A stretch of DNA of 64,000 bases from Congeria kusceri (lineage: Eukaryota > Mollusca > Bivalvia > Myida > Dreissenidae): assembly GCA_027627225.1 (NCBI GenBank), contig CM051024.1:44705347-44769346 (forward strand), written 5' to 3'. How positions within the stretch are numbered: position 1 is the first letter of the stretch; every line of letters starts with the position of its first letter. Shown piece by piece: positions 36,688 to 49,387 of the stretch. A model generated the notes under the pieces. The model had not been told where the DNA came from and ran no database searches. It was given only the letters and a program-made list of their open reading frames with translations. The position numbers were made by a program, and so were the translations under genes.

Positions 36688-39283
36688 ATGGCTTCCAATT
36701 TTGAAGGTTCAATTCAAAAAGGATCGGATTTGTATTAGGATTTTCCTTGTTTTACTTGTCAGGGAAATGACATAAACAAATTGTGAGTAGCATAAAACAA
36801 GCCACGGTAACCAGTAAGGCGCATAAGCCTGTCCCTCAAAGACAAACAAGTGGTGTGAATAAGCCAGGCCTTGTATACACACCAAATCAAGTCATCAGAG
36901 TGATGAGCAGTAAGCAGTATACTGTGAAGATGAAGAGTGATTCATACAAATGCAATATATCAGATCTATATATGTACGACAGCTACTGGCGAACTTCTCA
37001 TCACAGACTACTATAACAAGAAAGTCAAGATGCTGGGTCGGGCCTACGAAGTGGTAGCACACAGTGGCATGAATAATTCTCCTTCCTCCATGTGCAGCAT
37101 TTATTCCAGTCAGGTGGTTGTTGCTGTGAAGAACAATCACATCATCTTTATCACAGTGACCAATGGTCAGTTGGTGCTGGAAAAGACACTGAGGCTCAAA
37201 AATGAATGTGAAAGTATTGCCCACCACCAATCTGTACATCGTATCAGGTACAGCGCTGTACTGCTATACTGTGAATGGGAGTCTGGTGAGCAAGATGTAT
37301 ACACCAGAATCGTTGACAGGTACTGATGATCATTGTAGATAAGGACATATTTCACACACAAAAACAGTTTTATTATCATCGAAGTTGTATTCATGTTTTT
37401 TTTTCTGAATATCACTATGTTATTAACGTGGCATTTCCCTTAAAATTCATCAAATATTATGAAATAAAAACATATAATACAAGCAAATGTAAGTTAAAAC
37501 TATTACGATTGTGTATATAAATTCAAAATTATACAACTAAGTAAGTTTTAGAAAAAAACGTACATGTATAATCAAGCTGTAAACACATCAGTTTTAAAAA
37601 GAAAATAGGGTTGCTTGTGTAACTTGTGTTTGTATTTACTATTTTTACTGTATGGAAATTACGTAATCCATGTATTGTAATATAATATTTATTCAAAGTA
37701 ATAATTAATCACTATTATTGCACATTTATTTATCACATGCTTAACCTTCTTTTCCGTGTAATACAGCCATTACAATTATTTTTATCCTACACATGTTTAA
37801 GATAACGTTTTGAGCGTTTTAATTGGCTACATATTCTTTGACTAACCGATCGCATGACGTTATTTTGGTGAAATGACGTCGTTAACATGAAATGACGTCA
37901 TGTAAAGTACACAACTTTAATGATTTATCAACATCTTTTGGTAAAATCATAAACAAATTTTTCGTTTAAAAGCATGTTATAAAAAATATCTGACACTCGT
38001 TGTCATTTCATGCCACATTTTATTATGCGAAAGGCTCGCTTACTAACACAATTCCTGAACTCATTTAATAAAATATGGTATGAAATGACAACTCTTGTCA
38101 GATCTTATATATGTTAACTGTATTAATTATATTATTAATTTAAGGTAACATCGAATCCGGGAGGTTCGTGTCCACCTGCAAGTCCGTGTTTGAAACTCTG
38201 ACATAATTAGCAAATTCTTTGTAAATTTGGCCGAAACAAAGTTTACATTATAAAATACAATGTTATTTTAGTGAAATGCATGTATTATTCATGCACTGTT
38301 TTCAATTGCTTTAGTGTGTATTAATAGTTAGTAAGACTGATTTGGTTTTATCATTTCGGTATGGTTTAATTCATGTAATCCAAGTATATATTGAGCAGCA
38401 TCAGCAGGAAGATCATCACATTATATGTACAAATAAAATTCCTTGAAATGGTCTTTCCGTATGACGTCACCTTAATTTGCACACGCGCTTGAACTAACAA
38501 TCCAATCTATTTAATTGTGTTGACAATATTCAGTCCGTTGCATATTATGCGCATGCGCAAAGTCATATTGTTTAATGGACACGAACATGCAAGAGTAGAT
38601 ACTATGTCCTTTTCAAATATCTAAATTACAAAAAAAATACACACAAGAGAACAACTCTTTCATTTTTTCCTTTAACTCTGAAACAATATAAAAGACAGGC
38701 ATCAACCAAAGATATGTTTTTATACTTAAAATTTATAGTTTGTTTATATAAATAAATCTGTAATACCAGTCATTACACTGTATGTTTTATTCATATAGTG
38801 TGTTGTATTATTGGCAACAATACATTTTATATTTTAAATAAACATTCAGTATTATTTACAATTATGTTGTGACATAATACCTGTTCTTATATAGGTAGAC
38901 AATGTTTTAACTTACAGTTGTATCCTGTGCAGTCAGTCCTGAAGGAGACCGAATACACGTGATCAACAGTACCAATAACACGCTGGTCACACTGTCCAGG
39001 GATAGCACAGTGATCTCCACACTGACTGACCCTGCAATGCAGTTGGCGGGCTAAATGTCTTACCATGCATCCATGTGGCAGAAACGGGACAAGTACTGGT
39101 ATGTGGAGGCGGGTCAAACACAATCCTCCAGTTGGACAGAGATGGCAGACAGATACTGACAGAGGTGGTATCTAAGAAGGATGGTGTACCCTGTCTATCA
39201 TCTGTCTACTTTAGTGAACACAAAAGTTGCTCATTGATGGGATGTTGGAAAATGACAACATTTTGGTATTTAAGACACAGTAA
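36688..39283 (+). pseudogene. Broken bivalve TRIM/B-box-like gene with NHL-like tail
   Basis: The start, MASNFEGSIQKGSDL (ATG at 36,688), matches the N-terminus of a bivalve B-box family I know, but a TAG follows at codon 17. About 30 codons later the sequence jumps to the region after the coiled coil (TVTSKAHKPVPQRQTS, YTVKMKSDSYKCNISD), so the B-boxes and coiled coil are deleted. A frame change near 36,960 leads into GELLITDYYNKKVKMLG. A possible donor lies at 37,319 and an acceptor at 38,917. The second part reads VSPEGDRIHVINSTNNTLV, meets TAA at 39,052, then resumes in another frame with HVAETGQVLVCGGGSN and ENDNILVFKTQ. An intron and several frameshifts mean a decayed, non-processed copy. 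Intact members would be intracellular signalling or ubiquitin-ligase-type proteins. Confidence 0.8.
37985..38110. mobile_element. Palindromic MITE-like element in pseudogene intron
   Basis: Arms of about 40 bp: ATATCTGACACTCGTTGTCA then TTTCATGCCACATTTTATTA on the left is mirrored by TAATAAAATATGGTATGAAA and TGACAACTCTTGTCAGAT on the right. The loop is about 40 bp. Many AT-rich bases and two TGACGTCA-type sites lie just upstream (37,855-37,905). Confidence 0.75.
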
Positions 39284-39289
39284 CTGCTT

Positions 39290-41680
39290 GGAGGGCGACA
39301 GCTCGGAATTTACATGCATAAAACTATAAATTTTACAAAGGAAACTATAGTGTAATTACAATAACAATGGTTTATTGTTTTATAGAAAAATTGTCTGATA
39401 TTTTATAATAGAGTTTATTACACCAAAATAGGGCTAAAAATAGAGTCATATTTCTTACTTGAGCAAGGAAAATGCACTGAGACAATATAAGTGCATTGTA
39501 GCTAGAGGCTGAACAATTCCTATGGTATATATCAGAACACAGGTATTTCGCCAAAAAAGGGCAGCAATTGTGGTGTTACTGATCCATTCCGACTGATTGT
39601 TAAACACATCTTAAATATTATGGATGAAAATAGACTGAGCATCATCAACCAACCTTCATTTGCAGCCAGAAATTTAACTTGTATGACATATTCATGACAA
39701 ATTCGTTTGACGGACGCATGTCAGGGCCCAATTTTTCTAATTTTCTTGAGAATAGCAGGCGTCTTTCATTTCATCAATACAAGTTTTCATTTTAAATTGG
39801 TGTTACAACAAAAATATTCTTTGTTGTATTTATCTGACTTTTAATTTTCATTAACAAATATATCACTGTCTTTACAATATTATTTACACACACTTTATTG
39901 ACAAATTAAAACACTGATTTTAAACTAATATTGTTACATGTAACGAACTTAAAACAATTTTAAGAAATTGGGGCAAGGTACTTAATTTGTGCATGTTTCC
40001 ATTATGTAACTGTAATAAGAACGTGCCGTACTTGAATGTTACAGTTGTTTGTCAGATTTGATAAGCATTAATAAGCCTGTAATCAATAACAGGAATTTTG
40101 TCATGACTCAAGAGTCATGTCACAAGATTATATCTTGTGAGTTTGTCATGAGTATGCTGTATTATTATATTATACAAGTCTGGGATGACACTCTTTGAGC
40201 TGGTCCCCGATTTCCCCCAAAAATATTATGTATATTTTAACAGGATTAGCTTAATATTACTATTTTCATATTCAAATTAGTGTGCATCAATAGTATTGTT
40301 TAAATTTGAATTGTATGTCAGACACTCATAATAAAATAATATATTGTGTTGTAATATAGGAATAATGAAACTACAGATGTCACCATGAGAGAAACACTTA
40401 TGACCATCCGATTAACAACGAACGATTAAATTTAATGTTGATTGGTGAAATAAGCGACTTAAGCCATTTAGTCTTAAAATAATTCCAGAAATTTATGCTG
40501 TACCCTTGTTCTAGATGATAATTTCGATATAATTGTTAGAGAATGTTTGATAAATGTGTTGTCCCAAAATAACGTATAGTTAATATCAATACCATTCAAC
40601 TATAATTATAACGCACCTGATGGAAACAAATGAAAATTGTTGTATTTTCTTTATTTATACGAATTTCAGCTTGAACTGTCAGCTATGAATATGTGAGTTA
40701 CTCATGTACGTTTCAAACCAAATAATTGGCAAAAATATGAACGAATTTCGTGCTTACCAGGGCGCAGCTGAAATTCTTATAAATAATGTAAATACATGTA
40801 GAACAATTTCCATTTGGTGCGTTATAACTTTTGTTGAGTGTATGTATAAACTATTTAGTGAACTTTCGCATGTTGATTGGGCAATCGCTCACCCACACGA
40901 CAAAGTACTTTTCATTATATATTGCTGCCCATAACTTTGAATTGTTCGGTATTAATCATAGCTGACATTTCAAGCTGAAATTCTATAAAATTAAGAAAGA
41001 AAAAAATACGACAATTTCTATTTGGTGCGTTGTAACTTTTGTAAACAAAGTTACAGCACTCTTTAGTCAGGGTACGTTATATATTTTGCTTAGTGTATGT
41101 TAAGGTTCCAACATAAATGCCTTAAATAAATATAAAGATGAAAAGTATTTAAAAGAATAATATAATAAGCACACCAAATACATAACTATGGATAATATTC
41201 ACAACTACATAACGTGTTAAGTTAATATTGACTAAACAGAAACAATTCTGAAAATAAAGCATTTGCAGTAAAGTTTATTTTTTATGTCATGTTTATAAGG
41301 TAATAGGTAATCCTTTATAAGGTAATACTTAATCATTTATCATTTTCTTGACTATATTTTCATAACATACTCTTTGTAGCCTACATTCAAAATTTGGCAG
41401 TAATGAAAGGCTTAAGCTGATAAGGTAATGAAAAGATAACGTCTGTTATACTTCACAACATTTTCTATATTAAGAAAAACTTGACTCACTTGAATAACTT
41501 TAATAAATATGTATTATTAATTATATGTTTTCATACACTGGAGCAGATACCTTTTAACAAACATTTATTGATAGATCTAGTACTGGAGGTTTTAACTATT
41601 CATTAACTGTGTTCATTAAATTGATTGTTATTTCCCTTATTAAATTAGGAGCACTAAGAGTCATTGTTAGTATCCCACGA
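39290..41680. other. Intergenic stretch, no gene recognised
   Basis: AT-rich with no convincing exon. A small palindrome cluster lies at 40,100-40,150 (TCATGACTCAAGAGTCATG, then ACAAGATTATATCTTGT). A repeated TTTCxATTTGGTGCGTT block occurs at 40,808 and 41,016. Confidence 0.5.
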
Positions 41681-41683
41681 GGG

Positions 41684-41890
41684 AAGACACTAAGTCTGCT
41701 GCTATCTCCAGTTTCCCAGTTAATTAAGACACTAAGTCTGCTGCTATCTCCAGTTTCCCATTTAATTAAGACACTAAGTCTGCTGCTATCTCCAGTTTCC
41801 CAGTTATTTAAGGCACTAAGTCTGCTGCTATCTCCAGTTTCCCAGTTAATTAAGACACTAAGTCTGCTGCTATCTCCAGTTTCCTAGTTA
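41684..41890. repeat. 42-bp tandem repeat, about 5 copies
   Basis: Units with ACACTAAGTCTGCTGCTATC then TCCAGTTTCCCAGTTAATTA repeat every 42 bp, near identical. Since 42 is a multiple of 3, one plus-strand frame stays open and repeats TLSLLLSPVSQLIK; this is a by-product unless transcription is shown. Confidence 0.95.
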
Positions 41891-41899
41891 ATTAAGCAG

Positions 41900-44330
41900 T
41901 TTATGACGGAAAGTTAACTTTTTCTTACTTTCTCAGCTATATATTTAATGTGTTTTGTTCATTTTAACTGACATTACTTGATACTTAGGTCTTGGCTTGT
42001 TCTTGGTTTGCATGATCTGTCTTTGCACGTCTTTGCACGTCTGTCTTTTGACTTCGTTTTGAATTTGTTACCCTTTTAAATGCAGTTAGGAGTGTCTGAG
42101 TGGACGCCCCGCGATACATAGAAACCAGTCAGCTGTGTCATCCTGACCGGAAATAAGTTTCTTCAATTAGACCCGATCTATATGTCCCTTGTATATAACA
42201 ACTTCATTTGTTTCATTTTAAATTTACATTACTCAACCTTTCGGTTATAAAACTTCATCAGGAGGAATAACATAGGTAATATTTAAAAAAAATATGAAGG
42301 AAATTACGTCATTGTCACATGACGTCGACGGCAACTTCGTCATACATAGACAACAACATAGAGAATACTAGATTAGTGATGAATAAAGATAAGTTTATTT
42401 AGCGAGGCTTAGCAAACGTTTCACTTTTTCGTGCCGAGCAAATAAACTTATCTTTATTCAATACTTACCTAGTATCTATTTATCCCATTAGTTTCTGTCT
42501 TTATTTTGAAAATAAAAGAAATAAAATACAATAAAGTTTGCAAAAAACACAAAATGACGTCAAGAAATTAACAAGATGACGTCATAATACTGCGCGTGTT
42601 TGCTTTATCCGACAATGTGATTAACGTTTATTTCATGGGGGTTAATTTCACCAAATGCACGCCTGATGATGGGATAAAATGTTATACTATATTTGGCGAT
42701 AAATTTGACACAACACCAACAAATTTATTATATAACGTTATTATAGCATGCTTATTTACATAAAATGATTTTAATTAAGTAAAGTTTAAGTATAGGATCA
42801 ATTTTGATTCAAAATTATTGGCAAAAAATGCAGTGAGAGTGCGAACATGTAACATAATCCTGTAAAAATATAATTGCCTACTAAGATTACATAACTCGTA
42901 ACCGTCCCGTGACCGGTTCTCTTACGTAAGAGAACAAGACCGCACGCCACACATGATTTTAAAATGCACAGATGTGGCACAGTAATAGTGACTAGAATGA
43001 ATACATTTAGTTCGGAAAACAATCAAGCAAGCTCTTCCAAATTGCGGTTATAAAATGGAAACAAATTTTACAACGAAAATTTCAACTGCAGATAGATATA
43101 TCGAATGTTGTTTTTTGTTAAACAATGTAAGCTGTGTGCACGTTTAGAGATTATTTTTTACAAGCATTCGTGTTATTTTCATCTTGGAGAAGGGAACCTT
43201 GACGTCTGATAAGATTTGCAAACCATCTGATTGTTTCTAAACTATGTTCAACACACATATTTGCAGACTGAACACAAATGTGGTTTACATTGCTTGAATT
43301 ATGCAACATAAAGCAACACGTTTGCCATTATTCTTGAAAATCATCAAACAAAAATAATTACCGCTACCTTCCAATTTAAATATGATTAACTGGTAGAACC
43401 TAATTGTTGAAGCTTTCAAGTTGTTCTAAGTGAACAGCACATAGTGTTTTTTAGTTGTTTTAAGTGAACTGTTCTCGTAGATAGAGTGTCTCATGTTGTT
43501 CTGAATGGAATGCGCATCGTGTGTTTCTAGTTGTTATAAAGGAACAGCCTGTAACTGGATCATCTTGTTGCCACAAAAGGGCGCATGTGTGTGTGGGTGT
43601 AAAGTGATTAATGGAAGTAAATAATACAAAGGGAATTGGTAGTGTATATACGATGTTTATATATCCATATATTTACCATCCAAATCATTCCAAGATGATG
43701 TACTAGCAAGTTACTTTGTACATAACATAACAAATACAATAGCATTGCGACTCTAATTATTGGGTGACTGATTCGGTTAATTCGTATATTGAAACTCGCG
43801 TATTCTACATTTTCTTTCATCCATGATTTGTGTTCACGAGTAATGTTTCTTGATTCACCCGATCGTTTATAAACTCTCTTTTTCTTAATATGGAAAATAA
43901 AACAACACACAGTATATTTTGATTTATTTGTAAAAAATGCATTCGATATCTACGTGAATATAATATGAAATACATGAGTCCGTTAAACGGTTATATGACA
44001 TAAAATGAACAAAATAACATATACAATATACATCATTGATTTTAGACGCCTTTCTGGATTATTGATTCCTTTAATTTCTACTTGCGCAAGTGTGCTCTAT
44101 TTATAAAAGTTTTTATTTTACCCTTTTAGGCGCTTCTCCTATCTCAAATAATAAAATAAACATAATAAACTGTAACATTTGCATTGAGCAGAAGTGACAT
44201 GTATCACAGTTATAAATTCAGTTAGTAACACACATAACATAAACATAAAATCCATTAATGTGGAGAACAAATCAAATACTATTATAAAGCAATGATACAT
44301 AAAACATTTATTCTTAACTCAGCATTTATA
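41900..44330. other. Intergenic stretch with a hairpin and stray repeat units
   Basis: No exon recognised. It holds the palindromic element at 42,362-42,477, two or three diverged relatives of the 35-bp repeat at 43,415-43,560, and several TGACGTCA-like sites (42,319, 42,554, 42,576). Confidence 0.5.
42362..42477. mobile_element. Palindromic MITE-like element, 116 bp
   Basis: Arms of about 38 bp: AATACTAGATTAGTGATGAA then TAAAGATAAGTTTATTT on the left and its complement on the right, separated by about 40 bp. Only a few mismatches separate the arms. Confidence 0.8.
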
Positions 44331-44335
44331 AATTC

Positions 44336-44885
44336 GCCATTCTGTAACGACAATTCCTATTGGATGTTAGAATTGCTTCGACAGTTTCTATTGGCCAGCA
44401 GCCTTCGGTATTTTCTCCAGAAGTAATTACTCGTAAAGAATGTGGATAACACATTAAATGTCATAATAGAACGCATTCATAAATTGCCATTTTCTAACGA
44501 CAATTCCTACTGGTTGTAAGAATTGCTTCGAGAAATTTTATTGGCCAGCAGCCTTGGGTATTTTCTCCGTAAGTAATTACTCGAACAGAATGTGGATAAC
44601 AAATTAAATGCCATAATAGAAGGCATTCATACATTTGCCATTTTGAAACCGAAATTCCTATTGGAAGGTAGAATTGCTTAGACAGATTCTATTGGCCAGC
44701 AGCCTTTGGTATTTTCTCCGGAAGCAATTACTGGTACAAAAGTGGAAAACAAATCAAATGCCATAATAAAAGACAGTCATTAATTTGCCATTGTGTAACG
44801 ACAATTAGACTTGCGTGGACAGTTTCTATTGGCCAGCCGCTTTGGGTATTTTCTCCGGAAGTAAGTACTCGTACGGAACGTCTAG
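44336..44885. repeat. 150-bp repeat capturing the lipoxygenase stop region
   Basis: Four imperfect units of about 150 bp start near 44,336, 44,486, 44,636 and 44,787. Each includes TATTGGCCAGC followed by GGTATTTTCTCCGGAAGTAA. On the minus strand this is the last 14 or so codons plus the stop of the lipoxygenase-like exon at 44,826-45,005. So the end of the exon and about 100 bp of 3' flank were amplified in tandem. Confidence 0.85.
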
Positions 44886-45005
44886 CTCCTCGTTGCGTTT
44901 GTGAATTTGGCGGGAAATGTCATCCATCTCGTCTGCGTACCAGTCCAAAATGTCTCGTACTGACCTTTCAGTGAAGTAACTTTCCTTGTATTCTCCAATA
45001 TAAAT
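44826..45005 (-). pseudogene. Lipoxygenase-like gene, last exon
   Basis: Acceptor TTTCATAG at 45,006, then 59 codons and TAG (44,828-44,826). The product has IYIGEYKESYFTERSVRDIL, an amphipathic helix (WYADEMDDISRQIHKRN) and then LDVPYEYLLPEKIPK, matching the C-terminal layout of animal lipoxygenases (non-haem iron dioxygenases of polyunsaturated fatty acids). Intact enzymes end in an isoleucine whose carboxylate binds the iron; here the end is KAAGQ, so that ligand is absent. It joins in phase 0 to the exon at 49,622. With the damage there I call the gene broken, though a truncated product cannot be excluded. Confidence 0.75.
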
Positions 45006-45092
45006 CTATGAAATGAATAAAAAATAAAAACAATATATGATATACTCGGTACTATATTCTCCAATATAGACTTGCTTATTAAAAATAACAAC

Positions 45093-48000
45093 AATCTGTC
45101 CAAGTTTCATGAAGATTGGGCAAAACATGTGACTTCTAGAATGTTAACAAGCTTTTTCTTCAAGTTTACCTAGTTACCTAGTTTTAGACCCCACATGATC
45201 CAGATTCGAAGTCGGTCGAGATATCGTTGGGACAAATATTCTGACCAAGTTTCTAGAAGATTGGGCAAAAAATGCGACTTCGAGAGTGTTAATAAGCTTT
45301 TTCTTCTATTTAACCTAGTGACCTAGTTTTTGACTCCACATAACCCAGATTCGAACTCGGCCGAGATATCTTTGGGACAAACGTTCTGATCAAGTTTCAT
45401 GAAGATTGGACGAAAAATGTGACTTTTAGAGTTTTAACAAGCTTTTTCTTCAATTTGACCTAGTTACCTAGTTTTTCACCCCACATAACCCAGATTCAAA
45501 TTCGGCCGAGATATCTTTAAGACAAATGTTCTTTCCAAGTTTCAAGAAGATTGGGCAAAAAATGTGACTTCTAGAATGTTAACAAGTTTTTTCTTCAATT
45601 TTACCTAGTTACCTAGTTTTAGACCCCACATGATCCAGATTCGAACTCGGTCGAGATATCGTTGGGACAAATATTCTGACCAAGTTTCAAGAAGATTGGG
45701 CAAAAATGTGACTCCAAGAGTGTTAATAAGCTTGTTCTTCAATTTAACCTAGTGACCTAGTTTTTGACCCCATGTGACCCAGATTCGAACTCGGTCGAGA
45801 TATCATTTGGACAAATGTTCTGACCAAATTTCACGAAGATTGGGCAAAACATGTGACTTAAAGAGTGTTCACAAGCTTGTTCTTCAATTTGACCTAGTTA
45901 CCTAGTTTTTCACCCAAAATGACCTAGATTCAAACTCGGCCGAGATATCTTTAAGACAAATGTTCTGACCAGGTTTCATGAAGATTGGGCAAAAAATGTG
46001 ACTTCTAGAGTGTTAACAAGCTTTGTCTTGAATTTGACCTAGTGACCTAGTTTGACCCCACATGACCCAGATTCGAACTCAGCCGAAATATCATTGAGAC
46101 AAATGTTCTGACCAAGCTTCATAAAGATTGGGCAAAAAATGTGACCTCTAGAGTGTTCACAAGCTTTTCCTATAGCCATATAAGGAAAACTGCAGCCCCC
46201 CCCCCCCATGGCGGCCATGTTTTCACCTGACAAGAACCATTTTTGAACACGGCCAAGATATCATCAGAACAAAGGTTCTGAGCAAGTTTCATGTTGATGG
46301 GGCAAAAAAAAGTGACTTCTACAGAGTTCACAAGCTTTTCCTATAGCCATATAAGGAAAACTGACTCCCCCTGGCGGCCATGTTTTCAACGGACCGGAAC
46401 CATTTTCAAACTTGGCCGAAATATCATAAGAACAAATGTTCTGAGTAACTTTCATGTTGATTAGGCAAAAAAATGTGACTTCTAGAGTGTTCACAAGCCT
46501 TTTCTATAGCCATATAAGGAAACCTGCCCCGCCCCATGGAGGCCATGTTCTTCAACGAAGCGGAACTATTTTCGAACTCGGCCGATATATCATAAGAACA
46601 AAGGTTCCGAGCATGTTTTATGTTGATTGGGCAAAAATTGTGACTTCTAGAGTGTTCACAAGCTTATTATATAGGCATGTAAGAAAACTGCCCCATCCCC
46701 TTGCGACCATGTTTTCAACGGATCGGAACCATTTTTCAACTCGGCCAAGATATTATAAGAACAAATATTCTGAGTAAGTTTCATGTTGATTGGGCAAAAC
46801 ATGTGACTTCTAGAGTGTTCACAAGCTTTTTCTTCAATTTGACATAGTTACCTAGTTTCTGACACCACATGAACCAGATTTGAACTCGGCTGAGATATCA
46901 TTTGGACAAATGTTCTGACCAAGTTTCACGAAAATTGGGCAAAAAAGTGACTTCTAGAATGTTAACAAGCTTTTTCTTCAATTTTACCTAGTTACCTAGT
47001 TTTTGACCCTACATGACCCAGATTCGAACTCGGTCGCGCATTGGGACAAATATTTTGACCAAGTTTCAAGAAGATTGGGCAAAATATGTTACTTCGAGAG
47101 TGTTAACAAGCTTTTTATTCTATTTAACCTAGTGACCTAGTTTTTGACCCTACATGACCCAGATTCAAACTCGGTCGAGATATCATTAAAGAAAATGTTC
47201 TGACAAAGTTTCATGAAGATTGGGCAAAAAATGTGATTTCTAGCGTGCTAACAAGCTTTTTCTTCAATTTGATCCAGTAACCTAGCTTTTTACCCCACAT
47301 GACCCAGATTCGAACTCGGCCGAGATATCTTTAAGACAAATGTTCTGAGCAAGTTTCATGAAGATTTGGCAAAATAGTGACTTCTAGAGTGTTAACAAGC
47401 TATGTCTTCAATTTGACCTAGTGACCTTGTTTGACCCCACATGACCCAGATTCGAACTCTGCCGAGATATCATTGGGACAAATGTTCTGACCAAGTTTCA
47501 TAAAGATTAGGCCAAAAATGTGACCTCTAGAGTGTTCACAAGCTTTTCCTATAGCCATACAAGGAAAACTGCCGCCCCACCCCCCTGGCGGCCATGTTTT
47601 TCACCGGACCGGAACCGTTTTTGAACACGGCCAAGATATCATCAAAACAAAGGTTCTGAGCAAGTTCATGTTGATTGGGCAAACAAATGTGACTTCTAGA
47701 GAGTTCACAAGCTTTTCCTATAGCTATATAAGTAAACTGACCCCCCCCCCCCCTGGCGGCAATGTTTTTCAACAGACCGGAACCATTTTCGACCTCGGCC
47801 GAGATATCATAAGAACAAATGTTCTGAGCAAGACTCATGTTGATTAGGCAAAAAATGTGACTTCTAGAGTGTTCACGAGCTTTTTCTATAGCCATATAAG
47901 GAAAACTGCCATGTTTTTCAACGGAGCGGAACTATTTTCAAACTCGGTCGAGATATCATAAAAACAAAGGTTCTGAGCAAATTTATGTTGATTGGGCGAA

Positions 48001-49387
48001 AATTGTGACTTCTAGAGTGTTCACAAGCCTTTTCTATAACTATATAAGGAAAACGGCCCCGTCCCCTGGCGACCATGTTTTTTTTAAAGGATCGGAACCA
48101 TTTTCAAACTCGGCCAAGATATCATTAAAACAAATGTTCTGAGTAAGTTTGATATTGATTGGGCAACAAATGTGACTTCTAGAGTGTTCACAAGCTTTTT
48201 CTTCAATTTGACCTAGTGTCCTAGTTTTTGACCCCACATGATCCAGATTCGAACTCGTCCGAGATATTATTGGAACAAATGTTCTGAGCAAGTTTCATGA
48301 AGATTTGGCAAAATAGTGACTTCTAGAGTGTTAACAAGCTATGTCTTCAATTTGACCTAGTGACCTTGTTTGACCCCACATGACCCAGATTCGAACTCTG
48401 CCGAGATATCATTGGGACAAATGTTCTGACCAAGTTTCATAAAGATTAGGCCAAAAATGTGACCTCTAGAGTGTTCACAAGCTTTTCCTATAGCCATACA
48501 AGGAAAACTGCCGCCCCACCCCCCTGGCGGCCATGTTTTTCACCGGACCGGAACCATTTTTGAACACGGCCAAGATATCATCAAAACAAAGGTTCTGAGC
48601 AAGTTCATGTTGATTGGGCAAACAAATGTGACTTCTAGAGAGTTCACAAGCTTTTCCTATAGCTATATAAGTAAACTGACGCCCCCCCCCCCTGGCGGCA
48701 ATGTTTTCCAACAGACCGGAACCATTTTCGACCTCGGCCGAGATATCATAAGAACAAATGTTCTGAGCAAGACTCATGTTGATTAGGCAAAAAATGTGAC
48801 TTCTAGAGTGTTCACGAGCTTTTTCTATAGCCATATAAGGAAAACTGCCATGTTTTTCAACGGAGCGGAACTATTTTCAAACTCGGTCGAGATATCATAA
48901 AAACAAAGGTTCTGAGCAAATTTATGTTGATTGGTCGAAAATTGTGACTTCTATAGTGTTCACAAGCCTTTTCTATAACTATATAAGGAAAACGTCCCCG
49001 TCCCCTGGCGACCATGTTTTTTTTATAGGATCGGAACCATTTTCAAACTCGGCCAAGATATCATTAAATCAAATGTTCTGAGTAAGTTTGATATTGATTG
49101 GGCAACAAATGTGACTTCTAGAGTGTTCACAAGCTTTTTCTTCAATTTGACCTAGTGTCCTAGTTTTTGACCCCACATGATCCAGATTCGAACTCGTCCG
49201 AGATATTATTGGAACAAATGTTCTGAGCAAGTTTCATGAAGATTGGCCAACAAATGTGGCCTCTAGAGTGTTCACAAGGTAATGTTGACGAACGATTCAC
49301 GACGCACGACGCACAACGCACGACTGACGACGGACAAAAGGCTATCACAAAGCTCACCATGAGCACGTTGTGCTCAGGTGAGCTAAA
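45093..49387. repeat. 146/166-bp repeat array filling the lipoxygenase intron
   Basis: About 28 units. One type (about 146 bp) has TTTCATGAAGATTGGGCAAA, TCTAGAGTGTTAACAAGC and GACCTAGTGACCTAGTTTTT. The other (about 166 bp) replaces the latter with CCTATAGCCATATAAGGAAA, a C-rich tract and CTGGCGGCCATGTTTT. The right end has GACGACGGACAAAAG and the GAGCAC-GTT-GTGCTC hairpin with GTGAGCTAAAA, as in the element ending at 9,952, so this is an expanded non-autonomous element. Open frames in it are repeat by-products. Confidence 0.9.
47336..49213. repeat. 939-bp tandem duplication within the intronic array
   Basis: Positions 47,336-48,274 and 48,275-49,213 are nearly identical at an offset of 939 bp, including the C-tract context and the rare CTATATAAGTAAACTGAC variant. 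A handful of base differences separate them, so the event is recent. Confidence 0.85.
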
